Numbered from the stretch's first letter, positions 35,207-43,921 are shown. The stretch is DNA of 64,000 nucleotides from Nocardioides guangzhouensis (GCF_004519545.1 NZ_SDKM01000001.1:1-64000); one strand, 5' to 3'. The notes: a model not told the origin generated them from the sequence alone. Program-made: numbers and translations.

Positions 35207-36286
35207 TCAGACGACGCGATGCATCCACCCGAAGGCGTCGTCGGCGCGGCCGTACTGGATGTCGACGAGGGCCTGGCGGATCTGCAGGGTCAGCTCGGTC
35301 GACGCCGGGGCCGGGGCCTCGCCGCCGTCCCACTTGAGCGACCCGACCGGGGTCACGACCGCGGCGGTGCCGCAGGCGAAGATCTCGGTGATCGCGCCGC
35401 TGGTCACGCCCTCACGCCACTCGTCGATGCCGAGCTTCCGCTCCTCGACCTGGCGGCCGAGCTTGCCGGCGAGCTCGATGATCGAGGACCGGGTGATCCC
35501 CTCGAGGATGGTGCCGGTCTCGGGGGTCACGATGTGGCCGTCGTCGAAGACGAAGTACATGTTCATCCCGCCGAGCTCCTCGACGTACCTCCCCTCCTGG
35601 GCGTCGAGGAAGACGACTTGGTCGCAGCCCTGGTCGATGGCCTCCTGCTGGGCCACCAGCGAGCTGGCGTAGTTGCCGCCGGTCTTGGCCGCACCCATGC
35701 CGCCGCGGCCGGCCCGGGTGTACTCCTCGGTGAGCCACAGGGTCACGGGCTTCACGCCGCCCTTGAAGTAGGCGCCGGCCGGGGAGGCGATCACCATGAA
35801 CGTCACGTGCTGCGCGGGCCGCACCCCGAGGAACGTCTCGGAGGCGAACATGAACGGCCGGAGGTAGAGGCTCTTCTCGCCCTCGCCCTCGCCGTCGGGC
35901 ACCCAGCGCTGGTCGACGCGGACCAGCTCGTCGACCGCCTGCACGAAGTCGTCGGGCTCCAGCACCGGGAACGCCAGCCGGTGGCTCGAGCGCACCATGC
36001 GCTGCGCGTTCTGCTCCGGCCGGAAGGTCCAGATCGACCCGTCGTCGTGCCGGTAGGCCTTCATCCCCTCGAAGGTCTCCTGCGCGTAGTGCAGCACCGC
36101 GGTGGCCGGGTCCAGCGTGAGCGGGCCGTACGGCGTGATGCGGGCCTCGTGCCAGCCCCGGCCGGGCGTCCACTCGACGGTGAACATGTGGTCGGTGAAG
36201 TGGGTGCCGAAACCGGGTGCCGCCAGGATCTCGGCCAGCCGCGCGTCGTCGACCGGACTGGGGTTGGCGGTGGTGCTGATCTGCAT
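35207..36286 (-). CDS. ilvE: Branched-chain amino acid aminotransferase
   Basis: 359 residues, PLP fold type IV. HYAQETFEGMKAYRHDDG is near residue 66, PLP lysine is Lys201 in GMGAAKTGGNYASS, and CGTAAVVTPVG near the C terminus binds the phosphate. It transaminates Ile, Leu and Val keto acids. It lies 86 bp downstream of leuB on the same strand, separated by a perfect palindrome. Start ATG at 36286 gives the expected length. Confidence 0.96.
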   Translation of the reverse strand: MQISTTANPSPVDDARLAEILAAPGFGTHFTDHMFTVEWTPGRGWHEARITPYGPLTLDPATAVLHYAQETFEGMKAYRHDDGSIWTFRPEQNAQRMVRSSHRLAFPVLEPDDFVQAVDELVRVDQRWVPDGEGEGEKSLYLRPFMFASETFLGVRPAQHVTFMVIASPAGAYFKGGVKPVTLWLTEEYTRAGRGGMGAAKTGGNYASSLVAQQEAIDQGCDQVVFLDAQEGRYVEELGGMNMYFVFDDGHIVTPETGTILEGITRSSIIELAGKLGRQVEERKLGIDEWREGVTSGAITEIFACGTAAVVTPVGSLKWDGGEAPAPASTELTLQIRQALVDIQYGRADDAFGWMHRVV

Positions 36287-36320
36287 GGGCTCACGCTATC
36301 CAATCGTTCGGGAAATGAGT

Positions 36321-36352
36321 GACGCCGGGCACACTCGAGTGTGCCCGGCGTC
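36321..36352 (-). terminator. 32-nt perfect palindrome between leuB and ilvE
   Basis: GACGCCGGGCACACTC and its exact reverse complement form a 16-bp stem with no spacer. It lies just after the leuB stop and before ilvE. No U run follows, so it may be an inefficient terminator or an mRNA-stabilising hairpin. Confidence 0.8.
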
Positions 36353-36372
36353 GGAAGGTCTGGCGAGGGCTG

Positions 36373-37440
36373 TCAGCCGCCTACTCGGGCCGCGATGGCG
36401 TCGCCGACCTCGGCGGTGCGGCGCGTGGCCCCCGGGTGGCGCGCGGCGAGGTCGGCGATGGCCGCCGCCTCGACCGCCGCGGCGGCGTCGGGGTACCCGA
36501 GGTGGTCGAGCAGCAGCGCCCCGGACAGGATCGCCGCGGTCGGGTCGGCCTTCTGCTGGCCGGCGATGTCGGGTGCGGAGCCGTGCACGGGCTCGAACAT
36601 CGAGGGCGCGGTCCGGTCGGGGTTGATGTTCCCGGACGCGGCCAGGCCGATGCCGCCGGTGATCGCGGCGGCGAGGTCGGTGATGATGTCGCCGAAGAGG
36701 TTGTCGGTGACGATCACGTCGAAGCGCGACGGGTCGGTGGTGAGGAAGATCGTCGCCGCGTCGACGTGCAGGTAGTCCACGGTGACCTCCGGGAACTCCG
36801 GGGCGACCTCCGCCACGATCCGTGACCACACCCTGCCGGCATGGACGAGGACGTTGGTCTTGTGGACGAGGGTGAGCTTCCTGCGCCGCTTCTGCGCCCG
36901 CGCGAACGCGTCGCGGACGACCCGCTCGACGCCGTACGCCGTGTTGACGCTGACCTCGGTGGCCACCTCGGCCGGCGTACCGACGCGGAGCGCGCCGCCG
37001 TTGCCGGTGTAGGGCCCCTCGGTGCCCTCGCGCACCACCACGAAGTCGACCTCCCCCGGGTTCGCGAGGGGCGACTCCGCGCCCGGGTAGATCCGGGAGG
37101 GTCGGAGGTTCACGTAGTGGTCGAGCTCGAACCGCAGCCGCAGCAGCAGGCCGCGCTCGAGGATGCCGGGCGGCAGGTCGGGGTCTCCGGGCTTGCCGCC
37201 GACCGCACCGAGCAGGATCGCGTCGTGCTCGCGGATCTCCGCGAGGACGCTGTCGGGGAGCACCTCGCCGGTGGCGAGGTACCGCTCGGCGCCGAGGTCG
37301 TAGCGCGTCGGCTCGAACTTCACGCCGTCCGGGGCTGCCGCCTCGAGGACCTTGAGGGCCTCGGCGGTCACCTCGGGACCGATGCCGTCACCGGGGATGA
37401 CGGCGAGGGTGTGGGTGGCGTTCGAGTCGGGGGAGGTCAT
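36373..37440 (-). CDS. leuB: 3-isopropylmalate dehydrogenase
   Basis: 355 residues. The N-terminal [20 protein letters not shown], the substrate-binding region [17 protein letters not shown], the [11 protein letters not shown] and the metal-binding [12 protein letters not shown] then ASGNINP are typical of LeuB in actinobacteria. It oxidises and decarboxylates 3-isopropylmalate in leucine synthesis, NAD-dependent. It is upstream of ilvE and downstream of a small ORF (stop at 37450). Confidence 0.96.
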   Translation of the reverse strand: MTSPDSNATHTLAVIPGDGIGPEVTAEALKVLEAAAPDGVKFEPTRYDLGAERYLATGEVLPDSVLAEIREHDAILLGAVGGKPGDPDLPPGILERGLLLRLRFELDHYVNLRPSRIYPGAESPLANPGEVDFVVVREGTEGPYTGNGGALRVGTPAEVATEVSVNTAYGVERVVRDAFARAQKRRRKLTLVHKTNVLVHAGRVWSRIVAEVAPEFPEVTVDYLHVDAATIFLTTDPSRFDVIVTDNLFGDIITDLAAAITGGIGLAASGNINPDRTAPSMFEPVHGSAPDIAGQQKADPTAAILSGALLLDHLGYPDAAAAVEAAAIADLAARHPGATRRTAEVGDAIAARVGG

Positions 37441-37449
37441 GCGCCGAGG

Positions 37450-37575
37450 CTAGTTGTCGTCGGGACGCGGACCGCCGTTGTCTCGCAGGTCAAGCGCCGC
37501 CTGGACCGCCTCGTAGCTGTTGGGGTTCTCCGGGTCGTGGCTGGCCGGGCCCCACTCGGGGTACATGTCGTACAT
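37450..37575 (-). CDS. Small hypothetical protein (41 aa) upstream of leuB
   Basis: Start ATG at 37575 with AGGAGAG upstream, reading MYDMYPEWGPASHD and ending DNGGPRPDDN. It is acidic, tyrosine- and proline-containing, without a signal or membrane segment. Good ribosome-binding site and codon bias suggest a real gene. It lies 9 bp upstream of the leuB start region on the same strand. Function unknown. Confidence 0.7.
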   Translation of the reverse strand: MYDMYPEWGPASHDPENPNSYEAVQAALDLRDNGGPRPDDN

Positions 37576-37993
37576 CGTTCTCTCTCCTTGCGTGTGCGTG
37601 GTTGCTCCTGCTGTCGAGGAGCGCCGGCGGGCCGCCGACGTACCTCGGGTCGAAGAGGCCCCGCGGCGGGAGGGAGAGAACCAGCCCACGGGTCACGTGG
37701 AGTCGGGTTCGGTCACCAGAGGACCGGAAGGGAGCGGATCGCGCTGTGTTGCCGGCGTACCCGCCGCGGAGGCATCTTCGGATGTGCTGTGAGACCTTCG
37801 CCAACGCCGAACACCGCGGCGAGGTGGCCTCACTGGCAGCTATCGCTGCTGGGCCTCGCCGCGGCACTCGATAAGTACGAAGACGCTCCGCATGATGAGG
37901 TAGAGGGTACGGCGTGGTCGCGGGTCGTGCGACCGGTTTCCGACCTTCGTCCACGATGCGAGATCGTCAGACCAGAATGAGAGACTCCGAGAC
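37576..37993. other. 418-bp gap without a confident gene
   Basis: Divergent region between the 41-residue ORF (minus) and the methyltransferase (plus). Composition is less biased than the flanking genes. A minus-strand mini-ORF at 37840-37893 (MRSVFVLIECRGEAQQR) contains Val-Leu-Ile codons but has no convincing ribosome-binding site or terminator partner. Several short inverted repeats (GGCCTCGCCGCGGC area) are present. It may hold promoters or a small RNA. Confidence 0.4.
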
Positions 37994-38563
37994 ATGAGTG
38001 CCCCACCCGACCTGCCCCCGATCGTCAACCGGGCGTTCGACGTGTGCCGCAAGGCCGGCTACGTGTCGTTCTGCCGCAACGAGACCGGGCGGCTGCTGGC
38101 CACCCTGGCCGCCACCCGGGAGGGCACGGTCGCCGAGTTCGGCACCGGCTGCGGCGTCGGCACCGCCTGGCTGCGGTCGGGGGTGCGCGACGACAAGACC
38201 CGGATCCTGACCGCCGAGCTGAACCCCACCCTGGCCGAGGCGGCGCAGGAGATCTTCGCCGACGACGACCAGGTCGACGTGCTCGCCGCCGACTGGTCGA
38301 CCCTGCTCGACAAGGGTCCGTTCTCTCTGCTCTTCCTCGACTCGGGCGAGCCCTCCGCGGTCGGCGTCGACTCGATCGTCGACCTGATCGAGCCCGGTGG
38401 GATCGTGGTCCTCGACGACTTCACGCCCTGCGAGACCTGGCCCCCGATCTTCCAGGGCCGGGTGGACACCCTCCGCGAGTCCTGGCTGACCGACGAGCGG
38501 TTCACCGCCGTCGAGGTGATGATCGCGCCCGACGCGTCGGCGTTGATCGCGACGAAGCGGTAG
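37994..38563 (+). CDS. Class I SAM-dependent methyltransferase (O-methyltransferase type)
   Basis: 189 residues. SAM-binding motif I is VAEFGTGCGVGTAWL near residue 46, motif II TAELNPTLAEAA follows, and LLFLDSG plus GGIVVLDDFTP corresponds to the catecholate-OMT-like core. The N-terminal GYVSFCRNETGRLLATLAA is typical of actinobacterial paralogues. Acceptor unknown. The ribosome-binding site is weak. It converges on the LuxR-type response regulator across a double-palindrome element. Confidence 0.87.
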   Translation: MSAPPDLPPIVNRAFDVCRKAGYVSFCRNETGRLLATLAATREGTVAEFGTGCGVGTAWLRSGVRDDKTRILTAELNPTLAEAAQEIFADDDQVDVLAADWSTLLDKGPFSLLFLDSGEPSAVGVDSIVDLIEPGGIVVLDDFTPCETWPPIFQGRVDTLRESWLTDERFTAVEVMIAPDASALIATKR

Positions 38564-38570
38564 CCGGCGG

Positions 38571-38650
38571 GATTCCCCGGTCGACCGGGGAATCCTGCAC
38601 ATGACAGGCAGAATTCCGGCCGACAACTGCAGGAACTGCCCGTCAAGCTG
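38571..38650. repeat. Double-hairpin palindromic element (TTCCCCGG family), copy 1
   Basis: 38571-38594 is a perfect 24-bp palindrome built on GATTCCCCGG/CCGGGGAATC. It is followed by a second imperfect inverted repeat (ATGACAGGCAGAATTCC against GGAACTGCCCGTCA, about 38600-38645). Related elements are at 41661-41735 and 57217-57291. It probably also terminates the convergent transcripts here. Confidence 0.8.
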
Positions 38651-38676
38651 CGGTGTCAGGTCGCCCGACGTACCGA

Positions 38677-39336
38677 TCAGGGACTCAGCCCGGCGCGGAG
38701 CGCGAGGATCGCCGCCTGCACGCGGTCGCGACTCCCGGTCTTCGCGAGCACGTTGGTGACGTGCGACTTCACGGTGCTGATCGAGAGGTGCAGCCGGGCC
38801 GCGATCTCGGCGTTGTTGAGGCCGGCGCCGACCAGGGCGAGCACGTCGAGCTCCCGCGCCGTCAGTGCGTACGGCGTCAGGTCGGCCTGGAGCGCCGGAC
38901 CGGCCGCCCGGACCCGGGCCAGGACCGCCTCGGTCACGTCGGCCGACAGGATCGAGGAGCCGGCTGCCACCGCCCGTACCGCGTCGACGAGCTGCTTGCC
39001 GCTGCACCGCTTCAGGAGGAAGCCACGGGCGCCGCTGGCGATCGCGTCGAGCACGTAGGCGTCGTCGTCGAACGTGGTCACCACGATCACCGCCGGCGCA
39101 TGGGGCACCGCAGCGAGCGCCCGGGTGGCCGCCAGGCCGTCCAGCACCGGCATCCGGATGTCCACCAGCGCCACGTCCACGCGCGGATCAGCGCGTACCG
39201 CGTCGAGGAACTGGCGCCCGTCCTCGGCCTGCACGGCCACCTCGATGTCGGGCTGGGAGCCGAGGATGAGCGCGAAGCCGTCCCGCACCAGCTGCTGGTC
39301 GTCGACGACAGCCACGCGGATCGTGCCACCGGTCAT
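38677..39336 (-). CDS. LuxR/NarL-family response regulator
   Basis: 219 residues. Receiver domain with Asp12/13 acidic pair and phosphoacceptor Asp59 in ALVDIRMP, then Lys in FLLKRCSG. C-terminal LuxR helix-turn-helix (about 150-210) with LTARELDVLALVGAGLNNAE and HLSISTVKSHVTNVLAKTG. Its ATG overlaps the stop of the histidine kinase gene by 4 nt. Target genes unknown; the neighbouring phosphatidyltransferase pair is divergent from the kinase. Confidence 0.93.
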   Translation of the reverse strand: MTGGTIRVAVVDDQQLVRDGFALILGSQPDIEVAVQAEDGRQFLDAVRADPRVDVALVDIRMPVLDGLAATRALAAVPHAPAVIVVTTFDDDAYVLDAIASGARGFLLKRCSGKQLVDAVRAVAAGSSILSADVTEAVLARVRAAGPALQADLTPYALTARELDVLALVGAGLNNAEIAARLHLSISTVKSHVTNVLAKTGSRDRVQAAILALRAGLSP

Positions 39337-40414
39337 GACGACACCGGCAGGGTGACGTCGAGGACGGTGCCGCCGCCTGGGCGCTCGGTGAGCTCCCAGG
39401 TGCCGCCGCGGGCGGTGACCCGCTCGTCGATCCCGACCAGCCCCGAGTCGGGTCCGGGCACGTGCGCGGGTCCGACGCCGTCGTCGCTGACGCGGAGCCG
39501 GACCTCGTCACCGGCCCGCTCCAGGTCCACCCACGCATGGTGGGCGCGAGCGTGGCGGGCCACGTTGGTGAGGGCCTCCTGCGCGATCCGGTAGACCGTC
39601 AGCACTCCACCTTCGTCCAGGCCGGGATCCGACGCGACCTGCACGCTGACGGTGACGCCCTGCCGTCGCAGCGGCTCGGCGAGCAGCTCGTCGATGTCGA
39701 GCAGCCGTGGTGGCGCGGACAGTGACAACGCGCTGCTGGGGTCCCGCAGGTGGACCACCAGGGAGTCCAGCTCCGAGAGCGCCGTCCGGCCCAGGTCACC
39801 GATGGAGCGCAGGGCCTGGGCCGGGTCGCTCACCTGACCCGCCTCGGCCTGGACCACGATCGCCGTGACGAGGTGCCCGACGACGTCGTGGAGCTCACGG
39901 GCCACGGTGGTCCGCTGCTCCAGCCACGCGGTCTGGTCGCGCAGCTTCTCGGCCTCCCGGGCCAGCTCGATGGTGCCCAGCCGCGAGCGCAGCAGCATCC
40001 CCGCCCCGCCGCCCACCAGCGTGCCCACGAACGGCGCGACGCTCGGCTCGTCCAGCAACACGAGGGACAGGGTCGCCCCGACGAGTCCGCCCACCCAGCC
40101 GACCCAGGGGATCTCGTGCTCGTCCTCGGCCACGGACCCGAAGACCAGGGCCGCGACGGCGAGCCACAGCGACTCGGACTTGTTCCCGTTGAACGTCGCG
40201 ACAACCAGCGCGCCCGCCGCGAGCACCGTCGCCGCCAGTGGCGGCTGGGCAGCGACAGCACGACGACGACCGGCACCACCGCCGACACGGCGTACGACGT
40301 GGTCCCCCGGGCGACCGCGGCCAGGAGCGAGACGACGACCGCGCCCCCGAAGACGCCGTAGGTCACCCGCCGTACCAGGTACGGGTCCCCCACCCAGGTC
40401 CGCAGCACGCTCAC
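39333..40414 (-). pseudogene. NarL-type sensor histidine kinase, frameshifted near 40250
   Basis: GTG at 40414 opens a membrane-protein N terminus (TWVGDPYLVRRVTYGVFGG, then SAVVPVVVVLSL). The rest of the kinase continues only in a different frame (PPLAATVLAAGALVVATFNG onward) to the stop at 39333. The switch must fall at about 40240-40258. The coding length of 1082 nt is one base short of a multiple of three, as a single deletion would give. The downstream part is intact: ARELHDVVGH phosphoacceptor box, EALTNVARHA N box and SGLVGIDERV. It may be a true frameshift, a sequencing error or a programmed -1 shift. Confidence 0.83.
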
Positions 40415-40560
40415 CCTGCCAGTCTGGCGACGTCCCGCGATCCTGTCGCCCTCGGTGGACCGAATCGGTACCGGGGTACCGGGTGCCCCCGGACGACGGT
40501 GCCGGACCACCCCGAAGACCGGACCCGGGGCGGTTCCCGCGAACGCGCCCGCACATCACC

Positions 40561-41181
40561 GTGAACCGCATGGTCACGCTCAGTCCCGCAACCCCCGTGC
40601 TCGCGTCGGCACCCACCCTCCGGGTCGGGCCGTTCGCCACCCTGCCGAACCTGGTCACGCTGGTCCGCACCGTCACCGCCGTCACGCTCGGGGTCCTGGC
40701 CGAAGCCACGAGCAGCCTCACCCTGGCCGTGGTCGCCTACGCGATCTTCTGGATGGGAGACCTGCTCGACGGCTGGTCGGCGCGCCGGCTGCGGCAGGAG
40801 ACCCGCGCCGGCGCGGTCTTCGACATCGTGAGCGACCGCGCCTGCGTCGCCGTCCTGTGCGCCGGGCTCGTCTCGATGGTGCCGGGGGTCACGCCCGTCG
40901 CCCTGGTGTTCCTCCTCTCGTTCATGGTCCTCGACGCCATGCTGTCGTTGTCGTTCCTGTGCTGGCCCGTGGTCAGCCCGAACTACTTCCACGTCGTCGA
41001 CCGTCGCGTCTGGCAGCTGAACTGGTCGCCGGCCGGCAAGGCGGCCAACAGCGCCGGCGTCATCGGCGCGGTGGCCCTCGGACTCAACGGTGTTGCCCTC
41101 GTCGTCGCACTCCTGGTGGTCGCCGTCAAGCTCTGGTCCTCCGTGCGCGTGGTCCACCTGATCGAGGCGCACGGCCTGTGA
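40561..41181 (+). CDS. CDP-alcohol phosphatidyltransferase family protein
   Basis: 206 residues from GTG at 40561, or 203 from ATG at 40570. The signature D-x2-DG-x2-AR-x8-G-x3-D-x3-D is present as DLLDGWSARRLRQE with GAVFDIVSDR. About five or six membrane helices. It transfers a phosphoalcohol onto a CDP-activated lipid; the actual product (PG, PI or other) is unknown. It overlaps the following SNARE-associated-like gene by 4 nt, so they are probably co-translated. Confidence 0.9.
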   Translation: MNRMVTLSPATPVLASAPTLRVGPFATLPNLVTLVRTVTAVTLGVLAEATSSLTLAVVAYAIFWMGDLLDGWSARRLRQETRAGAVFDIVSDRACVAVLCAGLVSMVPGVTPVALVFLLSFMVLDAMLSLSFLCWPVVSPNYFHVVDRRVWQLNWSPAGKAANSAGVIGAVALGLNGVALVVALLVVAVKLWSSVRVVHLIEAHGL

Positions 41182-41645
41182 ACGGCGCGATCGAGAGCGG
41201 GGCCGCCCTGCTCTTCGGGACGGTCTCGGCACTGGTCCCGGCGGTGAACGCCGAGGCGTACGCGATCGTCGTCGCCGCGCGGATGCAGCCCGCGGTCGCG
41301 CCCGCGGTGGTGGTGGCCCTGGCCGCCGGCCAGACGATCGGGAAGCTCACCCTGTTCGAGGCCGCCCGACAGGGCTCGGGCCCCCTGGCCAGGCGGTTCG
41401 CGCAGCGCAGCGCGGGGCGGGCGTCCGCGTGGCGCGAACGAATCGGCACGTGCCTCCGCTCGCGCCGGACCGGGCTGCCCGTGGTGCTGGCCTCGGCCAC
41501 GGTCGGGATGCCACCACTCGCCGCGGTGAGCCTCGCGGCCGGCGCCTCGGGCCAGCGCCGGTGGGAGTTCGCCGCGGCCTGCCTGCTCGGACGTGTCGTG
41601 CGGTTCGCGGTCCTGGTGCTGCCGGCCGCCTGGGCGCTGTCGTGA
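41178..41645 (+). CDS. YqaA/SNARE-associated-like small membrane protein
   Basis: 155 residues from GTG at 41178 overlapping the previous stop. Hydrophobic segments at about 8-45, 90-115 and 130-152 surround a basic central loop. The pattern PAVNAEAYAIVVAARM, GQTIGKLTLFEAARQG, GLPVVLASATVGMPPL and AVSLAAGAS resembles YqaA-like DedA relatives. DedA-family proteins move or affect lipid carriers, which fits a partner encoded with a phospholipid head-group enzyme (inferred). Confidence 0.78.
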   Translation: MNGAIESGAALLFGTVSALVPAVNAEAYAIVVAARMQPAVAPAVVVALAAGQTIGKLTLFEAARQGSGPLARRFAQRSAGRASAWRERIGTCLRSRRTGLPVVLASATVGMPPLAAVSLAAGASGQRRWEFAAACLLGRVVRFAVLVLPAAWALS

Positions 41646-41660
41646 CCCTGGGGTGGGGCT

Positions 41661-41735
41661 GCGGGTTTCCCCGGCTACCCGGGGAAGCCCGCACTGACCG
41701 GGGCAAGCAACACCCGACAAGCGCAGGTTTGCCCC
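41661..41735. repeat. Double-hairpin palindromic element (TTCCCCGG family), copy 2
   Basis: A first hairpin at 41661-41692 (GCGGGTTTCCCCGG pairing with CCGGGGAAGCCCGC, one mismatch) is followed by a second (GGGGCAA against TTTGCCCC, about 41700-41735), enclosing CACCCGACAAGCGCAGG. The internal CCGACAA-x-x-GCAGG is shared with copy 1 at 38571. It lies in a convergent gap. Confidence 0.8.
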
Positions 41736-41747
41736 GGGAAGTCGACG

Positions 41748-42443
41748 TCAGGGGCGGCGGTCGAGGTCGACGGTGAACGCGGGCAGCATGGCCTGGGTGA
41801 GCGGGCCGATCGCGAGCGCGTAGAGCACGGTGCCGAGACCGAGGACGCCTCCGAGGAGCAGGCCGAGCAGGACGACCGTGACCTCGAGGCCGGTGCGGAC
41901 CAGCCGCAGCGACCAGCCGGTACGGCGCGCGAGCCCGGTCATCAGCCCGTCCCGCGGCCCGCGGCCGAACTGCGAGCCGATGTAGAGCGCGGTGGCCAGG
42001 CCGTTGCCGACCACGCCCAGCACCAGCAGCGTGCTCCGCAGCCAGAGGGAGTCCGGGGTGGTCAGCACCGCCAGCGTGGCGTCCGCGGAGAAGCCGACCA
42101 CCAGCGCGTTGGAGATCGTCCCGATCCCGGGCTTCTCCCGCAGCGGGATCCAGAGCAGCAGCACCACGAAGCTGAGCACCACGATGACCTGGCCGAGCGT
42201 CAGCGGGACCAGCCCGGCGATGCCCGAGTGCAGCACGTCCCAAGGCGCCAGGCCGAGGCCGGCGCGGACCATCATCGCCAGGGACACGCCGTACAGCACC
42301 AGGCCGACGTAGAGCTGCGGCAGCCGGCGGCCGAGTCGGCCGGCCCGCAGCTGCGCGACCGGGCCGAGGTCGGCCAGGGCGGCGCGCGGCCGGGGCGTAC
42401 GGCGGGTGCGAACGAGGGCGGTGGTCGAGGCCATGGCCACCAT
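41748..42443 (-). CDS. YczE/YitT-family membrane protein
   Basis: 231 residues with about five transmembrane helices. Characteristic stretches are GVSLAMMVRAGLGLAPWDVL, the GIGTISNALVVGFSAD region and ALYIGSQFGRGPRDGLMTGL. This matches YczE-like proteins, whose genes are frequently paired with MocR-type regulators, as here. The exact function is unknown. It is divergent from the MocR gene with a 53-bp gap and an operator candidate. Confidence 0.9.
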   Translation of the reverse strand: MVAMASTTALVRTRRTPRPRAALADLGPVAQLRAGRLGRRLPQLYVGLVLYGVSLAMMVRAGLGLAPWDVLHSGIAGLVPLTLGQVIVVLSFVVLLLWIPLREKPGIGTISNALVVGFSADATLAVLTTPDSLWLRSTLLVLGVVGNGLATALYIGSQFGRGPRDGLMTGLARRTGWSLRLVRTGLEVTVVLLGLLLGGVLGLGTVLYALAIGPLTQAMLPAFTVDLDRRP

Positions 42444-42452
42444 GGTGAGGTG

Positions 42453-42479
42453 GATTGGCCTTGGATGAAATGGCCAATC
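42453..42479. promoter_or_regulatory. Inverted repeat between yczE-like and mocR-like genes
   Basis: GATTGGCC at 42453-42460 and GGCCAATC at 42472-42479 are exact complements across 11 bp. A further TGGCC at 42488-42492 is a possible third half site in direct orientation. MocR regulators usually bind such sites between divergent genes (family knowledge). Confidence 0.75.
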
Positions 42480-42496
42480 GTGGGATAGTGGCCTGC

Positions 42497-43921
42497 ATGA
42501 CCCGGTCCATCAGCGCCGCCCGCGTGGCCACCCTGGTCGGCGACTTCGACCGCTCCCCCGCCTACGCCGGCCTCGCCGACGAGCTCCGGTTGCTGATCGG
42601 TGACGGCCGGATCGCGCTGGACACCCGGCTGCCCAGCGAGCGCGAGCTCACCGAGTCGCTGGGCGTCTCCCGGACCACGGTGACCCGGGCGTACGCCGAG
42701 CTCCGCGACCACGGGTACGCCGAGGCCCGCCGCGGCTCCGGCACCTTCACCCGGGTCCCGGCCGGGCGACACCGGGTCCAGGACAACGCGCTGCTGCCCT
42801 ACTCCGGCGACGAGGACGCGATCGACCTCAACTGCGCGGCCGCCTCCGCGCCCCCGGGCATCGCGGCCGCCTACCAGCACGCGGCCGGCGAGCTCCCGGC
42901 GTACCTCGGCGGCCACGGGTACTTCCCCGCCGGGCTCCCCCAGCTCCAGGCCGCGATCGCGGCGACGTACGACGCCCGCGGGCTGCCCACGCGACCCGAG
43001 CAGGTCATGGTCACGCCGGGTGCGCTGACCGCCACCGCGATCGTGGCCCAGGCGTTCACCGGTCCCGGCGACCGGGTGCTGGTCGAGGACCCGGTCTACC
43101 CCAACGCCACCCTGGCGATCCGGCACAGCGGCGCGCGGGTGATCCCGTCCGAGGTCGACCCGGGCGGCTGGGACCTCGAGGCGGTCGGCGCCGCCCTCCG
43201 CGGCACTCACCCGAAGCTGGCCTACCTCATCCCCGACTTCCAGAACCCCACCGGCCACGTCATGACCGACGACCAGCGGGCGACGTACGCCGGGTTCCTG
43301 CGGCGCACGCGCACGGTCGCGGTGGTCGACGAGGCGCACCAGTCGCTCGCGCTCGACGGCCAGCAGATGCCGCTCCCCTTCGCCGTCCACTCCCCCGGCG
43401 CGATCACCATCGGCAGTGCCAGCAAGGCGTTCTGGGGCGGGCTGCGCCTCGGCTGGATCCGCGCGGAGGACGAGCAGATGCTCCGGCTGACCCGGGCCCG
43501 GATCGGCCTCGACCTCGGCGCCCCCGTGCTCGAGCAGCTGGTGCTGACCCATCTGCTGTCGGACCCCGACGCCGTGGTCGACGAGCACCGCGCCCGGCTG
43601 CGCGAGCAGCGTGACGCCCTGGTGGCGGCGGTGGCCGCGCGGCTGCCGGACTGGCGCTTCCACCGCCCGCGCGGTGGCCTGGCGCTGTGGTGCCAGCTGC
43701 CGCGTCCCGGCGCCACCGCGGTGGCCGCCGAGGCCGAGCGGCGCGGCGTGATCCTCGCTCCCGGCCCGGTGTTCGCGGCCGAGGGCGGCCTCGACCGGTT
43801 CCTGCGCATCCCGTGGACCGCGTCCGCCGATCGGCTCGAGGAGGCGGTCACCCGCCTGGCCGCGGCCTGGGCGGCCGTCGGCCGGGGCGACCGTCCCCGG
43901 CCCCGGATCCTGGTCGCCTGA
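42497..43921 (+). CDS. MocR-family (GntR-HTH/aminotransferase) transcriptional regulator
   Basis: 474 residues from ATG at 42497. The N-terminal GntR helix-turn-helix (about 25-90) has LPSERELTESLGVSRTTVTR. The C-terminal aminotransferase-like domain (about 120-470) keeps the PLP lysine Lys310 in GSASKAFWGGLRLGW and PDFQNPTGHVM. Such proteins sense PLP or an amine. Divergent from a YczE-like gene, the known partner of the YczR subgroup, which supports control of that gene. Confidence 0.92.
   Translation: MTRSISAARVATLVGDFDRSPAYAGLADELRLLIGDGRIALDTRLPSERELTESLGVSRTTVTRAYAELRDHGYAEARRGSGTFTRVPAGRHRVQDNALLPYSGDEDAIDLNCAAASAPPGIAAAYQHAAGELPAYLGGHGYFPAGLPQLQAAIAATYDARGLPTRPEQVMVTPGALTATAIVAQAFTGPGDRVLVEDPVYPNATLAIRHSGARVIPSEVDPGGWDLEAVGAALRGTHPKLAYLIPDFQNPTGHVMTDDQRATYAGFLRRTRTVAVVDEAHQSLALDGQQMPLPFAVHSPGAITIGSASKAFWGGLRLGWIRAEDEQMLRLTRARIGLDLGAPVLEQLVLTHLLSDPDAVVDEHRARLREQRDALVAAVAARLPDWRFHRPRGGLALWCQLPRPGATAVAAEAERRGVILAPGPVFAAEGGLDRFLRIPWTASADRLEEAVTRLAAAWAAVGRGDRPRPRILVA

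Noticed and set aside
34238..36322. A plus-strand open frame of 694 codons opposite the kinase and ilvE genes
   Set aside because: Antisense artefact; both minus-strand genes show complete catalytic motifs.
37520..37980. Short plus-strand ORFs of about 90 codons in the gap near leuB
   Set aside because: No ribosome-binding site, atypical codon use and overlap with the 41-residue gene; not supported.
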